A DNA stretch of 64,000 nucleotides from Methanomassiliicoccales archaeon LGM-DZ1 (GTDB taxonomy: Archaea > Thermoplasmatota > Thermoplasmata > Methanomassiliicoccales > Methanomethylophilaceae): contig CP115556.1 of the NCBI GenBank assembly GCA_030168595.1, positions 806,001 to 870,000 on the forward strand, in the 5' to 3' direction. Made by a program: the position numbers and the translations under genes. The notes beneath the pieces are model-generated. The model worked only from the letters and a program-made list of their open reading frames with translations. It did not search any database and was not told the DNA's origin. Each line of letters starts with the position of its first letter. Position 1 is the stretch's first letter. Below, piece after piece: positions 17,564 through 26,248 of this stretch.

Positions 17564-18309
17564 TGACCGGTCTCAAAGATTACCTATTCCGCAAGATGGC
17601 CGAGGGGACCATCCATATGACCCTTCTCGACCCCGATCCTGTTAAGATGACCCCTGCACACGCCGCGGAGATCGCCAAGAACCTGAAAGAGGCCGGGACG
17701 GACGCGTTCATGCTGGGCGGGTCCACCGGGGTCACCAGCGAGAACCTCGGAGCAACTGCAAAGGCCGTCAGGGAGGCGACCGGGCTCCCCACCATCTACT
17801 TCCCGTCCGACCCCAAAGCTATCTCGCCGGAGGTCGACGGGATGTTCTTCATGAGCATCCTCAACAGCAGCGACCCGATGTTCATATCCCACGGGCATGC
17901 CATGGTGGCACCCTATGTGGCGAAGATGCACATCGAGTCCATACCCATGGCATATATCATCATCGAACCTGGCATGAAAGTGGCCGAGGTCACCAAGGCC
18001 GAATGCGTCCCCCGCGGAGACATCGGGAAAGCTGTCGGCTATGCCCTGGCCGCCCAGTACCTGGGGCACCAGCTCATCTACCTCGAGGCAGGGAGCGGGG
18101 CCGACAGGCCGGTGCCGCCCGAGATGATCAGGGCGGTCAAAGAGGCCGTCAGCGTCCCTCTTATCATAGGCGGAGGGATCAGGACCCCGGAGGCCGCGGC
18201 TGCGGCCAGGGAAGCAGGCGCAGACGCCATCGTGACGGGAACTTTCGTCGAGCAGTGCAACGACGAGGGCCTCCTCACATCCGTGGTGCATGCTGCGAAG
18301 GGCATCTGA
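17563..18309 (+). CDS. Geranylgeranylglyceryl phosphate synthase
   Basis: A 248-residue TIM-barrel enzyme that joins sn-glycerol-1-phosphate to geranylgeranyl diphosphate, the first committed step of archaeal membrane lipid synthesis. Family motifs include HMTLLDPDP near the start, FMLGGSTGVT, YIIIEPGMKV, YLEAGSGADRPV and the phosphate-binding IIGGGIRTPE. The ATG at 17563 overlaps the UbiA stop; a GTG three bases earlier is also in frame. Confidence 0.95.
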   Translation: MTGLKDYLFRKMAEGTIHMTLLDPDPVKMTPAHAAEIAKNLKEAGTDAFMLGGSTGVTSENLGATAKAVREATGLPTIYFPSDPKAISPEVDGMFFMSILNSSDPMFISHGHAMVAPYVAKMHIESIPMAYIIIEPGMKVAEVTKAECVPRGDIGKAVGYALAAQYLGHQLIYLEAGSGADRPVPPEMIRAVKEAVSVPLIIGGGIRTPEAAAAAREAGADAIVTGTFVEQCNDEGLLTSVVHAAKGI

Positions 18310-18310
18310 T

Positions 18311-18679
18311 ATGGCAGACTATAACGGAAACGCGCCGTCATACAACACTCCTCTCTCTCCCACCGGATATATCTGGACCACTCCAGAGGAGCAGCAGGCG
18401 GGCATCGACAGCAAGCTCAAGGTGGCCGCGCGCAGGTACCTCTGCCCCAAGTGCGGGAAGGAGTTCAGCCTTTTCCAGTCCAGGGCCGTGGCCTGCAAGT
18501 ACTGCCCCAAGGCATCCACCAGATGCCCCAACGTCAGGTGCCCCTACTGCGATTCGGAATTCCCCATCAGCGGCTTCGTGGTGCCCGGAGGAGAGAACTC
18601 CCGCAGGGACCAGCGGATCATGAATGATTACACCGATGAGGTCTTCAACCGCTGGGCAGAGACCTATAACAGGCGCTGA
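18311..18679 (+). CDS. Zinc-ribbon protein of unknown function
   Basis: A 122-residue protein. The first 45 residues are polar and probably flexible. Three Cys-rich knuckles follow: CPKCGKEF, CKYCPKASTRCPNVRC and PYCDSEF, enough for two zinc sites. I cannot assign a function. It begins right after the GGGP synthase stop and ends before a symmetric hairpin at 18723. Confidence 0.7.
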   Translation: MADYNGNAPSYNTPLSPTGYIWTTPEEQQAGIDSKLKVAARRYLCPKCGKEFSLFQSRAVACKYCPKASTRCPNVRCPYCDSEFPISGFVVPGGENSRRDQRIMNDYTDEVFNRWAETYNRR

Positions 18680-18722
18680 TGCCGACGGCATTGTACCGAG
18701 CGGCAGTTCATAACAGAAGAAT

Positions 18723-18740
18723 GGGGGATTTCTGTCCCCC
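18723..18740. terminator. Bidirectional terminator-like hairpin
   Basis: GGGGGA (18723-18728) pairs with TCCCCC (18735-18740) around a six-base loop. It sits between the converging zinc-ribbon gene and the PPC gene, so it can end both transcripts. Confidence 0.5.
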
Positions 18741-18766
18741 GATTATTTGAAAGCCAGTTCAGCGGT

Positions 18767-19228
18767 TCAGTCGGCGATGTCCCGGTCCCCGCCGTTCTCC
18801 CTTATGACGAGGGTCCTGACCCCGCAGACCGGATCGTATTCCCTCACAAGCCCGCCGCCCAGAAGCTCCTGGATGACGACCTCCATGGTGAGGGAAACGG
18901 TCACGCATTCGCGGAAGCATCCGGTGACGGAGATACCGTTGTGACCGACGGAGCCGTGCATATGGATGACCGGTTCCCCGGTGATGTCCTGCGGCACAAG
19001 GGTGCCGACCCCGTGGAACTCATCATCGGCATCTGTCTGGTAGACCCTCGGTTCCATGTGGCCGCCGACATCATGGATTCCCACGACGAACTAGGAACCG
19101 GCCTTGACTGCGCCTTCCATCTGGAAATATGCGCACTCGATGCCGTGCTCCTTCGCGAAGGCCTCGACGGTCTGCTTGACCAGCTCGCCGTCCTCCAGCC
19201 TCAGCACGAAGGTGCGTCCCAATTTCAT
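18767..19228 (-). CDS. PPC/DUF296-domain DNA-binding protein with an in-frame TAG (codon 46)
   Basis: Read from the ATG at 19228, the frame gives a complete 153-residue PPC domain interrupted only by TAG at 19093-19091. Before it: MKLGRTFVLRLEDGELV, then CAYFQMEGAVKAGS. After it: FVVGIHDVGGH, GVGTLVPQ, then EPVIHMHGSVGH and TMEVVIQELLGG, the normal PPC order with its His motif. Neither half makes a domain alone. The TAG falls at a variable position before the conserved FVVG strand. I infer amber readthrough, possibly pyrrolysine. It lies 20 bases after the YRSDR protein gene on the same strand. Confidence 0.8.
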
Positions 19229-19248
19229 CTCGCGGTACTTAATATCCC

Positions 19249-20361
19249 TCACCTGTACATGCTGTAGCGGTCGAGCAGCCTGTTGATGCTGACCGATTCG
19301 TCTTTGGTAAGATTACCGGCTTCCACGAAGGTCTGAACATAGTCCTTCGCATCGCGGGTGGAGATACGGGATGCCTTGGCGATGACGGTCGCCAGGAACG
19401 ATGATGCCATGGTCGGGTCCATAGACGACTGGGAAAGGACCTCGTTCATGTCGTATTTGAAAGGCGCCAGGCGGTGTGTGTTGAGCATCGGCTGCCTGGA
19501 GGAGGTCCTCCCTCCCCTGGATCCGGATCCGCTTCCCCTGCGGTTCTGCCTGTTGGGCGAGCGGGACGGAGCTTTCTGGGCGGACCCTTTGTAGGAGCGG
19601 GTGTAGTTGGCATCGTTCCTCTTGGGGATCTTGATGCCCCTTACCCCTGCCGGCGCATCGTCGGTATCGTCGTGGGAATCGGAAACGAGCCCCTCGCGGG
19701 CATCGCCGGAATCCTCGCCCTCGAAACGCCTGCGCTGAGCGGGCGCATCGCCCTGCTGAGGCCTGAAACCGCGCTGGGACTGTTCGGAGGAGCCTCCCGT
19801 GGAAGGCGCCCTGTCGGAGCGGTATCCCGAAGACTGGCCCTGAGACGGCCTGTCGGAACGGTATCCCCCCTGGGGGCGGTCGGAATGATAGCCTCCTGAG
19901 GAACCCCTGTCGGAGCGGTAGCCGCCGGATGACTGTCCCTGGGACCCGCGGTCCGAGCGGTAGCCGCCCGAGGAAGGCGCCCTGTCGGAACGGTATCCTC
20001 CGGAGGAGCCCCTGTCGGAGCGGTAGCCGCCGGATGATTGGCCCTGAGACGGCCTGTCGGAGCGGTATCCCCCCTGGGGGCGGTCGGAATGATAGCCTCC
20101 TGAGGAACCCCTGTCGGAGCGGTATCCTCCTGACGATTGGCTCCTGTCGGAGCGGTATCCCGAAGACTGGCCCTGAGACGGCCTGTCGGAGCGGTATCCT
20201 CCCTGGGACCCGCGGTCCGAGCGGTATCCCTGGCGGTCCCCGCCCTGGTAGCTGCGATGTGAATCCGGGCTGCGTCCGGAAGGCTGAGCACTGCTCCCGC
20301 TGTAGGGCGGCTTGGCGTCCTTCCTCACGGGCCTGCTCGGGCTGTCTTCGTTATTCTCCAA
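19249..20361 (-). CDS. Low-complexity protein with about 13 YRSDR repeats
   Basis: A 370-residue protein. Residues about 35-190 repeat G-G-Y-R-S-D-R (twice with H for R) separated by Gly/Ser/Gln linkers, 13 copies by my count. A basic Ser/Arg stretch with a GSGSRGGRTSSRQ run follows, then a folded-looking tail of about 85 residues (APFKYDMNEVLSQ to LLDRYSMYR). The repeat resembles RGG/YG-rich RNA-binding disordered proteins of eukaryotes. I do not know a named family. The repeat is visible in DNA as near-identical blocks, so its length may vary between strains. The PPC gene follows. Confidence 0.7.
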   Translation of the reverse strand: MENNEDSPSRPVRKDAKPPYSGSSAQPSGRSPDSHRSYQGGDRQGYRSDRGSQGGYRSDRPSQGQSSGYRSDRSQSSGGYRSDRGSSGGYHSDRPQGGYRSDRPSQGQSSGGYRSDRGSSGGYRSDRAPSSGGYRSDRGSQGQSSGGYRSDRGSSGGYHSDRPQGGYRSDRPSQGQSSGYRSDRAPSTGGSSEQSQRGFRPQQGDAPAQRRRFEGEDSGDAREGLVSDSHDDTDDAPAGVRGIKIPKRNDANYTRSYKGSAQKAPSRSPNRQNRRGSGSGSRGGRTSSRQPMLNTHRLAPFKYDMNEVLSQSSMDPTMASSFLATVIAKASRISTRDAKDYVQTFVEAGNLTKDESVSINRLLDRYSMYR

Positions 20362-20481
20362 TTTTATAACTCCGGGGTTTCTGAAGCAACCTAGTATAAA
20401 GAATCTTTCTATAAAACTTAGTAGAAAGCACCTCTCGTCACCAAGTTGTATTTTAATACCGTGCCCGGATACATTCGCCCG

Positions 20482-21678
20482 ATGGCAGAAGATGATGGGG
20501 AACGGCCCGCCGAAACGGCCGCAGGCCGCGAGATTTCGCTATTCATGAAGGCCCGCTCGGGATGCATCATACTCCTGGCGATCTCCGTTGTATGCGCTGC
20601 AATATCGGCGGCCATCGGAGAATACAAGGCGCTGTATCTCTCGGTCCCCTCGGGCGCTATCGCTGCGGTCTCACTCCGCCGGAGCGGCGGATTCTACATG
20701 CCCATGGCCATAGACGCCATACTTGCCGCGGTCCTTGTCATGCAGATGGGCGCCCGCTGGACGTTCAAGTATAACGGCGGGATGTGGTGGCTGGACCCCG
20801 TATCGGACTTCGTCATGGGCATGTTCCTGTGCCTGATAGGCATTATCCTGGTGTACATCCTCGTCAGGCGCATGCCGGGCCTGGACCGCGAGAACGGGAT
20901 CATCAGCGCCACCGCGTTCAGTTTCGGGTTCTCGATGTCGACGCTCATAATCCTCTGCTCCTTCGTCACCTCATCCTTCGTCGAGGGCCACTTCTCCGGG
21001 AGCCAGGGATTCGCCTCCGCCGGGGAGATGACCTCCGCGATCATCGGGGCGGGGGCCATGAGCATACTGTTCTACCTGAACAGGAACAGCCTCCTGTTCC
21101 AGAACACCGTCGAAGCGTTCCTCCGCGGCAATGCGGACGCCATCGGCATCGATGAGCTTGAGAAAGACAACATCCTCCGCAGGATATCCGGAGGGGAGAC
21201 CTCGGTTACCGAGTTCAAATCCACTATCAGGACGAACCTGCACACCGGAGAGAAGGACCCCAGGATGGAGAAGGCCGTCCTGAAGACCATAGTCGCTTTC
21301 CTCAACTCCCGCGGCGGCACGCTGCTCATCGGGGTCTCGGACGACGGTACGATCATAGGCGTGGACGAGAAGTCCTTCGAAAGCAGGGACAAGATGATGC
21401 TGCATCTGAACAACCTCATAAAGAGCCAGATCGGCAGCCAATACCTTCCGTACATCTCGTACAAGGCCGTCGATTTCGACAGCGGGACGGTCATCAGGGT
21501 CGACTGCCGGCCGAGCGACTCGCCCTGCTTCCTCATCGAAGGCAAGACGGAGACGTTCTACGTCAGGTCGGGCCCCAGCAGCATCGATCTGCACGGGAAC
21601 GACCTGCTCTCCTATGCCAACCACAACTTCGATAAGCAGCTTAGGAAGATGTACAAGCCGAAGGTGCGATATCGATGA
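20482..21678 (+). CDS. Membrane protein with C-terminal AlbA_2 (Schlafen-like) domain
   Basis: About 398 residues. Roughly six hydrophobic segments lie between residues 20 and 205. The C-terminal half is an AlbA_2 domain: ISGGETSVTEFKST, AFLNSRGGTLLIGVSDDG, ending with YVRSGPSSIDL. AlbA_2 domains are usually soluble and bind nucleic acid or ATP, so the membrane fusion is unusual. ATG 20482 is about 25 bases after the TATA-like TATTTTAATA. It overlaps larE by four bases. No role is known. Confidence 0.72.
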   Translation: MAEDDGERPAETAAGREISLFMKARSGCIILLAISVVCAAISAAIGEYKALYLSVPSGAIAAVSLRRSGGFYMPMAIDAILAAVLVMQMGARWTFKYNGGMWWLDPVSDFVMGMFLCLIGIILVYILVRRMPGLDRENGIISATAFSFGFSMSTLIILCSFVTSSFVEGHFSGSQGFASAGEMTSAIIGAGAMSILFYLNRNSLLFQNTVEAFLRGNADAIGIDELEKDNILRRISGGETSVTEFKSTIRTNLHTGEKDPRMEKAVLKTIVAFLNSRGGTLLIGVSDDGTIIGVDEKSFESRDKMMLHLNNLIKSQIGSQYLPYISYKAVDFDSGTVIRVDCRPSDSPCFLIEGKTETFYVRSGPSSIDLHGNDLLSYANHNFDKQLRKMYKPKVRYR

Positions 21679-22472
21679 GCATTCCAGGAGCATCGGCCGA
21701 TCCGGACGCAGCGGTCCCGGAGAGCCTCCGCAGGTTCCTCGCAGAGCACCCGCGGCCGGCGATCGCGTTCTCAGGGGGCGCCGACTCCTCATACCTGCTC
21801 TACGCTGCGGCATCCTGCGGGGCGGACGCGAAAGCGTACTTCGTGAAATCGGCGTTCGTGCCGGAGTTCGAGAAGGGCGACGCAGTGAGGACGGCAAAGG
21901 AGCTCGGCGTTCCCCTGGAGATCATCAGCGCCGATGTCCTGGCCGATCCCGCCCTGAGGGCTAATCCGGCCGACCGCTGCTACATCTGCAAGAAGAAGGT
22001 TTTCGGTGCCGTACGGGAAAGGGCCGATAGGGACGGCAGAGCGTTCCTGATGGATGCCACGAACGCATCCGACGACCCGAACGGAAGGCCCGGGATGAGG
22101 GCCCTGCCGGAGCTGGGGATACTCTCCCCCCTGAGGGAATGCGGCCTGACCAAGCCGGAGATCAGGAGGCTCTCGCACGAAGCGGGGCTTTGGACCTGGA
22201 ACCTGCCCTCCTACTCCTGCCTGGCCACCAGGGTTCCGGAGGGCATGCTCCTGACGGAGGATATCCTTGCCAAGACCGAACGCGCGGAGAACGGGGCGCG
22301 CGCCCTGGGATTCTCCGACATAAGGATAAGGGCCCGCCCGGACGGGACGGCGCTGGCGGAGATCACCGAGGAGCAGCAGGACCTCCTGGAGCGCGTGCGC
22401 CCAGAATTCGAGTCGCTCATCCTGAGACATTATAGCGGGATAGAGTACGGTATCAGGAGGCCGCATCTTTGA
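21675..22472 (+). CDS. larE: Sulfur transferase LarE (nickel-pincer cofactor synthesis)
   Basis: A 265-residue PP-loop enzyme that thiolates the pyridinium dicarboxylate precursor of the nickel-pincer nucleotide. The PP-loop SGGADSSYLLYA is at about residues 33-44. CYICKKKVF is the family Cys segment, MDATNASDD is conserved, and SYSCLATRVPEG carries the Cys that is sacrificial in known LarE. It overlaps both the AlbA_2 gene and larB, so it is part of a tight operon. Confidence 0.9.
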   Translation: MSIPGASADPDAAVPESLRRFLAEHPRPAIAFSGGADSSYLLYAAASCGADAKAYFVKSAFVPEFEKGDAVRTAKELGVPLEIISADVLADPALRANPADRCYICKKKVFGAVRERADRDGRAFLMDATNASDDPNGRPGMRALPELGILSPLRECGLTKPEIRRLSHEAGLWTWNLPSYSCLATRVPEGMLLTEDILAKTERAENGARALGFSDIRIRARPDGTALAEITEEQQDLLERVRPEFESLILRHYSGIEYGIRRPHL

Positions 22473-22477
22473 GGAGC

Positions 22478-23230
22478 ATGGAGACCCGCGAGATTCTGGA
22501 GAAGGTCAGGGACGGGGAGATCTCGCCCGAAGATGCGGAGGTCATGCTGAAATCAGCCCCGTTCGTGGAACTGGGATATGCCAAAGCGGACACCCACCGG
22601 AAGGTCCGCCAGGGGGCCGCCGAGGTCATCTACGGCGCCGGGAAGACACCGGAGCAGGCCATAGGCATCGCGCACGCCCTCGCCGATGCAGGGGCCGGGT
22701 GCATAATCATCACCCGCTGCCCGGAGGAGACCGCGGCCCTGGCCGGCAGGGAGTTCCCCGTGACGGCGTTCGACCGCGTATCCTGCATATGCACCGTCGG
22801 GAACCCTCCCGAACCGTCCCCGAACAGCTCGGTCTGCGTGGTCACCGCAGGGACCAGCGACATCCCGGTCGCAGAGGAGGCCGCCGTCACTGCGGCCGCC
22901 CTCGGCAGCAGGGTGACGAGGATATATGATGCAGGGGTCTCCGGCCTCCAGCGCATACTCTCGAGGACCGATGACCTCATGCGCGCCCGCGCAGTGGTGG
23001 TGGTCGCCGGGATGGAGGGAGCGCTGGCATCCGTGGTCGGCGGGCTGGTCGACGTCCCGGTGATAGCCGTCCCCACGTCCGTGGGGTACGGGGCATCGTT
23101 CGGGGGTGTGACCGCGCTTTTATCCATGATGAACTCGTGCGCTTCCGATGTGAGCGTCGTGAACATCGACAACGGTTTCGGCGCCGGATACATAGCCGCA
23201 ATGATAGACAGAAGGAGTTCGCCGCAATGA
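22478..23230 (+). CDS. larB: LarB, pyridinium-3,5-biscarboxylate mononucleotide synthase
   Basis: About 250 residues. LarB carboxylates nicotinate adenine dinucleotide and hydrolyses it, the first step of nickel-pincer cofactor synthesis. The C-terminal half resembles the AIR carboxylase PurE: VVTAGTSDIPVAEEA, VVVAGMEGALASVVGG, VPTSVGYGASFGG. The start is ATG 22478; a TTG at 22469 overlapping the larE stop is an alternative. The stop overlaps larC (ATGA). Confidence 0.9.
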   Translation: METREILEKVRDGEISPEDAEVMLKSAPFVELGYAKADTHRKVRQGAAEVIYGAGKTPEQAIGIAHALADAGAGCIIITRCPEETAALAGREFPVTAFDRVSCICTVGNPPEPSPNSSVCVVTAGTSDIPVAEEAAVTAAALGSRVTRIYDAGVSGLQRILSRTDDLMRARAVVVVAGMEGALASVVGGLVDVPVIAVPTSVGYGASFGGVTALLSMMNSCASDVSVVNIDNGFGAGYIAAMIDRRSSPQ

Positions 23231-24423
23231 GGACGCTTTTCTTGGAATGCAACGCCGGGGCATCCGGCGATATGATACTTGGTGCACTGACCGACCTCCT
23301 GAAGGACCCCGCCGAGCTCGGCGCTATGATGGAGTCCTCCGGCATACCCGGGGTCAGATGCGAGATCGAGACCTCGGACAGGTCGTCCATAACCGGGACC
23401 AGCGTCCGCATCCTCGTCGACGGTGTCGAGGAGGGCACCCCCGGGGAGAAGAAGCACCACGAGCACCACTCGCTGGGGGATGTCATGGGCACCATCGCCG
23501 GCCTGAAGGTTTCCGACCGGGTGAAGAAGGACGCCTCCGAGATATACTCGATCATCGCCGAGGCGGAGTCCCAGGTCCACGGGAAGCCCGTCTCGGAGGT
23601 CCACTTCCACGAGGTTGGGGCGCTAGATGCCATAGCCGACATCGTTGGGGTCTGCCTGCTCGTGGAGAAGCTCGCCCCTGAGCAGATCATATCCTCGCCC
23701 CTAAGGACGGGGTACGGGACCGTGGAATGCGCCCACGGCGTGCTCCCTGTCCCCGCTCCCGCCACCGCCAACATCCTGAAGGGCATGCCCGTCTACGCCG
23801 GCGACGAGGAGGGCGAGTTCACCACTCCCACGGGCGCTGCCATCATCAAGCACTTCGCGACGAGGTACGCGCAGATGCCGGTCATGGAGTACGAGGACTG
23901 CGGCATAGGCTTCGGGAAGAAGAGCTCCAAGACCGCCAACATGCTCCGTGCCTACATCGGGGAGGCGGAGGAGGCCATGCCCACGGTCACGGAGATCCGC
24001 ACCGACATCGACGACATGACCCCGGAGGACCTGGGCGGCATCATCGACCTGCTGATGGCCTCCGGAGCGCTCGATGCCTCCATATGCCCCGTGATCATGA
24101 AGAAGAGCCGCCCCGGGTACATCCTCAGCTGCATATGCAGGGACGAGGACACCGACGACATGGCCATGATCATCCTCGCCCACACCTCGTCCGTCGGGCT
24201 CAGGTTCCACAGGTGCCAGAGGTACGAGATGAAGCCGTCCTTCATCAAGTACCGGACGGATTTCGGCGATGTGAGGATCAAGATCTCCGAGGGGTACGGC
24301 CTCAGGAAGTGGAAGCCGGAGCACGACGACATGACCAAGGCCGCCATAACCAACGGGGTCACCGTCGACGAGGTCCGCAAGAACATCCACTTCGACCCTG
24401 ACGAAGAGCTCGGGGACGACTGA
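23227..24423 (+). CDS. larC: LarC, nickel insertion protein for the pincer cofactor
   Basis: A 398-residue CTP-dependent cyclometallase that inserts nickel into the pincer nucleotide. The start TLFLECNAGASGDMILGAL and the segment VHFHEVGALDAIADIVG are family hallmarks. A His-rich stretch (KKHHEHHSLGD, residues about 77-87) may bind nickel. Here larC is one continuous frame, unlike the frameshift-encoded LarC1/LarC2 of lactobacilli. No larA is in the window, so the enzyme using the cofactor lies elsewhere. Confidence 0.93.
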   Translation: MRTLFLECNAGASGDMILGALTDLLKDPAELGAMMESSGIPGVRCEIETSDRSSITGTSVRILVDGVEEGTPGEKKHHEHHSLGDVMGTIAGLKVSDRVKKDASEIYSIIAEAESQVHGKPVSEVHFHEVGALDAIADIVGVCLLVEKLAPEQIISSPLRTGYGTVECAHGVLPVPAPATANILKGMPVYAGDEEGEFTTPTGAAIIKHFATRYAQMPVMEYEDCGIGFGKKSSKTANMLRAYIGEAEEAMPTVTEIRTDIDDMTPEDLGGIIDLLMASGALDASICPVIMKKSRPGYILSCICRDEDTDDMAMIILAHTSSVGLRFHRCQRYEMKPSFIKYRTDFGDVRIKISEGYGLRKWKPEHDDMTKAAITNGVTVDEVRKNIHFDPDEELGDD

Positions 24424-24566
24424 TGCCGACAGTGAGCGCCGACCTCGACGACGGCACCTTCGACCTGCTGGCGGACTATGCCCTCAGGAACGGCATCACC
24501 GTCCCTGAGGCGATGGCCGAGGCCGTCCGCAGGATGCTTGTGGAGGACATGCTCGGCGGCGCATGA
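24423..24566 (+). CDS. Small ribbon-helix-helix-like protein (47 aa)
   Basis: A 47-residue reading frame starts on the larC stop codon (TGATG). It reads VSADLDDGTFDLLADYALRNG then TVPEAMAEAVRRML, matching the strand-helix-helix pattern of CopG/Arc repressors. Its overlap with larC suggests it is translated with the operon and may regulate it. It is short, so support rests on the fold-like pattern and the overlap. Confidence 0.55.
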   Translation: MPTVSADLDDGTFDLLADYALRNGITVPEAMAEAVRRMLVEDMLGGA

Positions 24567-24634
24567 GAGGCCGCCGGGCATTAATTTCTTTATGTCAGTT
24601 ATTTTTATATATCAAACGTCACGTCACTTATCTC

Positions 24635-25275
24635 ATGAAGAAGATCGTGATCGCGGCAGTGATCGCGGCCGCCGTGATCGTCGTGGCCGCCGCCGCGGCC
24701 TATGTGATACTGTCGGACGGTGAGGACAGCGACATCGAAACCTCTTCCGACGTCCAGATACCGGAAGGCGCGTCCACCGCCGTCGTCTACTTCACCTGGA
24801 GCAACCACGCGGGGACCATCGCCGCCAGCATCGGGAACATCACCGGGGATTCGCCGATCGGCCTCGTCCCGGAGACAGCTTACCCAGATACCTACGATGA
24901 CATCGTGCAGAGGGCCGAGTCCGAGATAGGGCAGAGGCCTGCGATAGAGGCTTCGTCCCTCTCTTCCGCGCTCGATGCCATGCACAGCGCCGACTACATC
25001 TTCCTGGGATACCCCATATGGTACCAGAAGACCGCCCCATGGTCATCCTCACCCTGATCGATGAGTACAATGCGCTCTACGGGGACATGTCCGGCAAGAC
25101 CATCATACCGTTCTGCACCTCGGCCAGCAGCTCCCCGGACACCAGCTACGAGTCCATCCGCAGTGAGAGCGGCGCGACCGTGGCGAACGGATTCTGGTGC
25201 ACCAGCAGCCATGCCGACGGCGGGATCGATGATGATGTCGCATCCTGGCTCTCCGACATGGGGATCTCGGCCTGA
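24635..25275 (+). pseudogene. Membrane-anchored flavodoxin with a one-base frameshift
   Basis: An N-terminal anchor (KKIVIAAVIAAAVIVVAAAAA) leads to a flavodoxin-like domain: AVVYFTWSNHAGTIA binds FMN phosphate, and YIFLGYPIWYQKTAP is the second loop. At about 25033-25036 the frame breaks. The next frame continues exactly where expected: MVILTLIDEYNALYGDMSGKT, then IIPFCTSASSS to GISA. One base is missing in GCCCCATGG. It is either a recent pseudogene or a sequencing error in the C run. A TATA-like box lies at 24600-24612. Confidence 0.8.
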
Positions 25276-25343
25276 GGCCGGCTGAAAAGAGGGGACACCC
25301 TCCGGGGCGGACCCTCGGCCTCATATTCTGGCACTTATCGGAT

Positions 25344-25429
25344 TGGTGCGGGGTAAGGGATTCGAACCCCTGAACCGCTGGGGAAAGGATCTTAAGTCCT
25401 CCGCCTTTGGCCGACTCGGCTAACCCCGC
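25344..25429 (-). tRNA. tRNA-Leu(TAA)
   Basis: On the minus strand the acceptor GCGGGGT pairs with ACCCCGC, followed by A and an encoded CCA. The loop CTTAAGA gives anticodon TAA. The long variable arm and GGTTCGAATCC T-loop fit tRNA-Leu. Confidence 0.94.
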
Positions 25430-25533
25430 CCGGATACCTGATTGGGTTCCCGCTATAAATCCATGGACCTCACGGCCGGACAGAAGACCCAGTCATGCAC
25501 CTTTATTAATATCAGGCACGCAGATTCCCGCAC

Positions 25534-26196
25534 ATGCAGGGCATCCCTTCCGACGAGGACATAGCGGGATCCGTCCGCCGCGTGCTGGCATCTGTTCAGA
25601 GAGCAGAGAGCCAGCATGCCCTCGGGGAACTGGTGAGGAAGGACCTTTCCAAAAACGGGGAGGAGGTGCGCCTCACCGATGCCAGGGTGCGCCGCGTCGC
25701 CGCGGCGTCCGGGGCCGCCAGGATCGAGATCGAGTACCGCGGGTCGCAGAACAGGGAGCTTCCCGACATTTGCCCCGTGTGCGGGAACGCGATGTCCCCC
25801 GTCACCAACTCCACCCTGGACGGCGGGACGGCGGAGTTCAAGCGCGTCTGCACCGTCTGCCCGTTCTCTGTCGGCATGCACCCGCACTCGCCCGGCAGGT
25901 ACGTGTTCGCACGCGCGCCTGAGCATGAGGTCTCCGATGACGCGCGCAGGGTCCGCCTGCTGAAGACGGCCGCCTCGCACCTCAGGAAGGCGAAGAAGCT
26001 GATCGGCGAAGCGCTCGAAGGCACGGATTTCCCGGACAGGAAGGCGTTCGCCTCCGATGCCATCGATGAGATCGTATCGTCGAAGGAGAGGGCCGGGAGC
26101 ATCCCGAACCTCATCGCGGATGTTCGGGGGGACGGCGCCGGCCTCCCGCTGTGGGCCGAACCCCTGAGCACCCCGAAGTACCCTCCCCACAAATGA
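25534..26196 (+). CDS. Conserved archaeal protein with a zinc-binding CPVCG/CTVC site
   Basis: A 220-residue protein I cannot name. The N-terminal third is helical. CPVCGNAMSP and KRVCTVCPF (residues about 83-112) make a four-Cys zinc knuckle. The rest is helical and basic (LLKTAASHLRKAKKLIGEAL). A TATA-like CTTTATTAATA lies about 25 bases before the ATG. It precedes the ACT-domain gene on the same strand. Confidence 0.65.
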   Translation: MQGIPSDEDIAGSVRRVLASVQRAESQHALGELVRKDLSKNGEEVRLTDARVRRVAAASGAARIEIEYRGSQNRELPDICPVCGNAMSPVTNSTLDGGTAEFKRVCTVCPFSVGMHPHSPGRYVFARAPEHEVSDDARRVRLLKTAASHLRKAKKLIGEALEGTDFPDRKAFASDAIDEIVSSKERAGSIPNLIADVRGDGAGLPLWAEPLSTPKYPPHK

Positions 26197-26248
26197 ATTA
26201 TAACGGCTGGACGATAGTTCGCGCGTTTGAGAGAGGAGTCTGACATCC

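Noticed and set aside
18941-19267. Plus-strand frame of 108 codons opposite the PPC gene
   Set aside because: The minus-strand PPC domain explains the region once the in-frame TAG is allowed.
25018-25275. Separate small gene after the flavodoxin
   Set aside because: Its sequence is exactly the missing C-terminal half of the flavodoxin, so it is the shifted frame of that gene.
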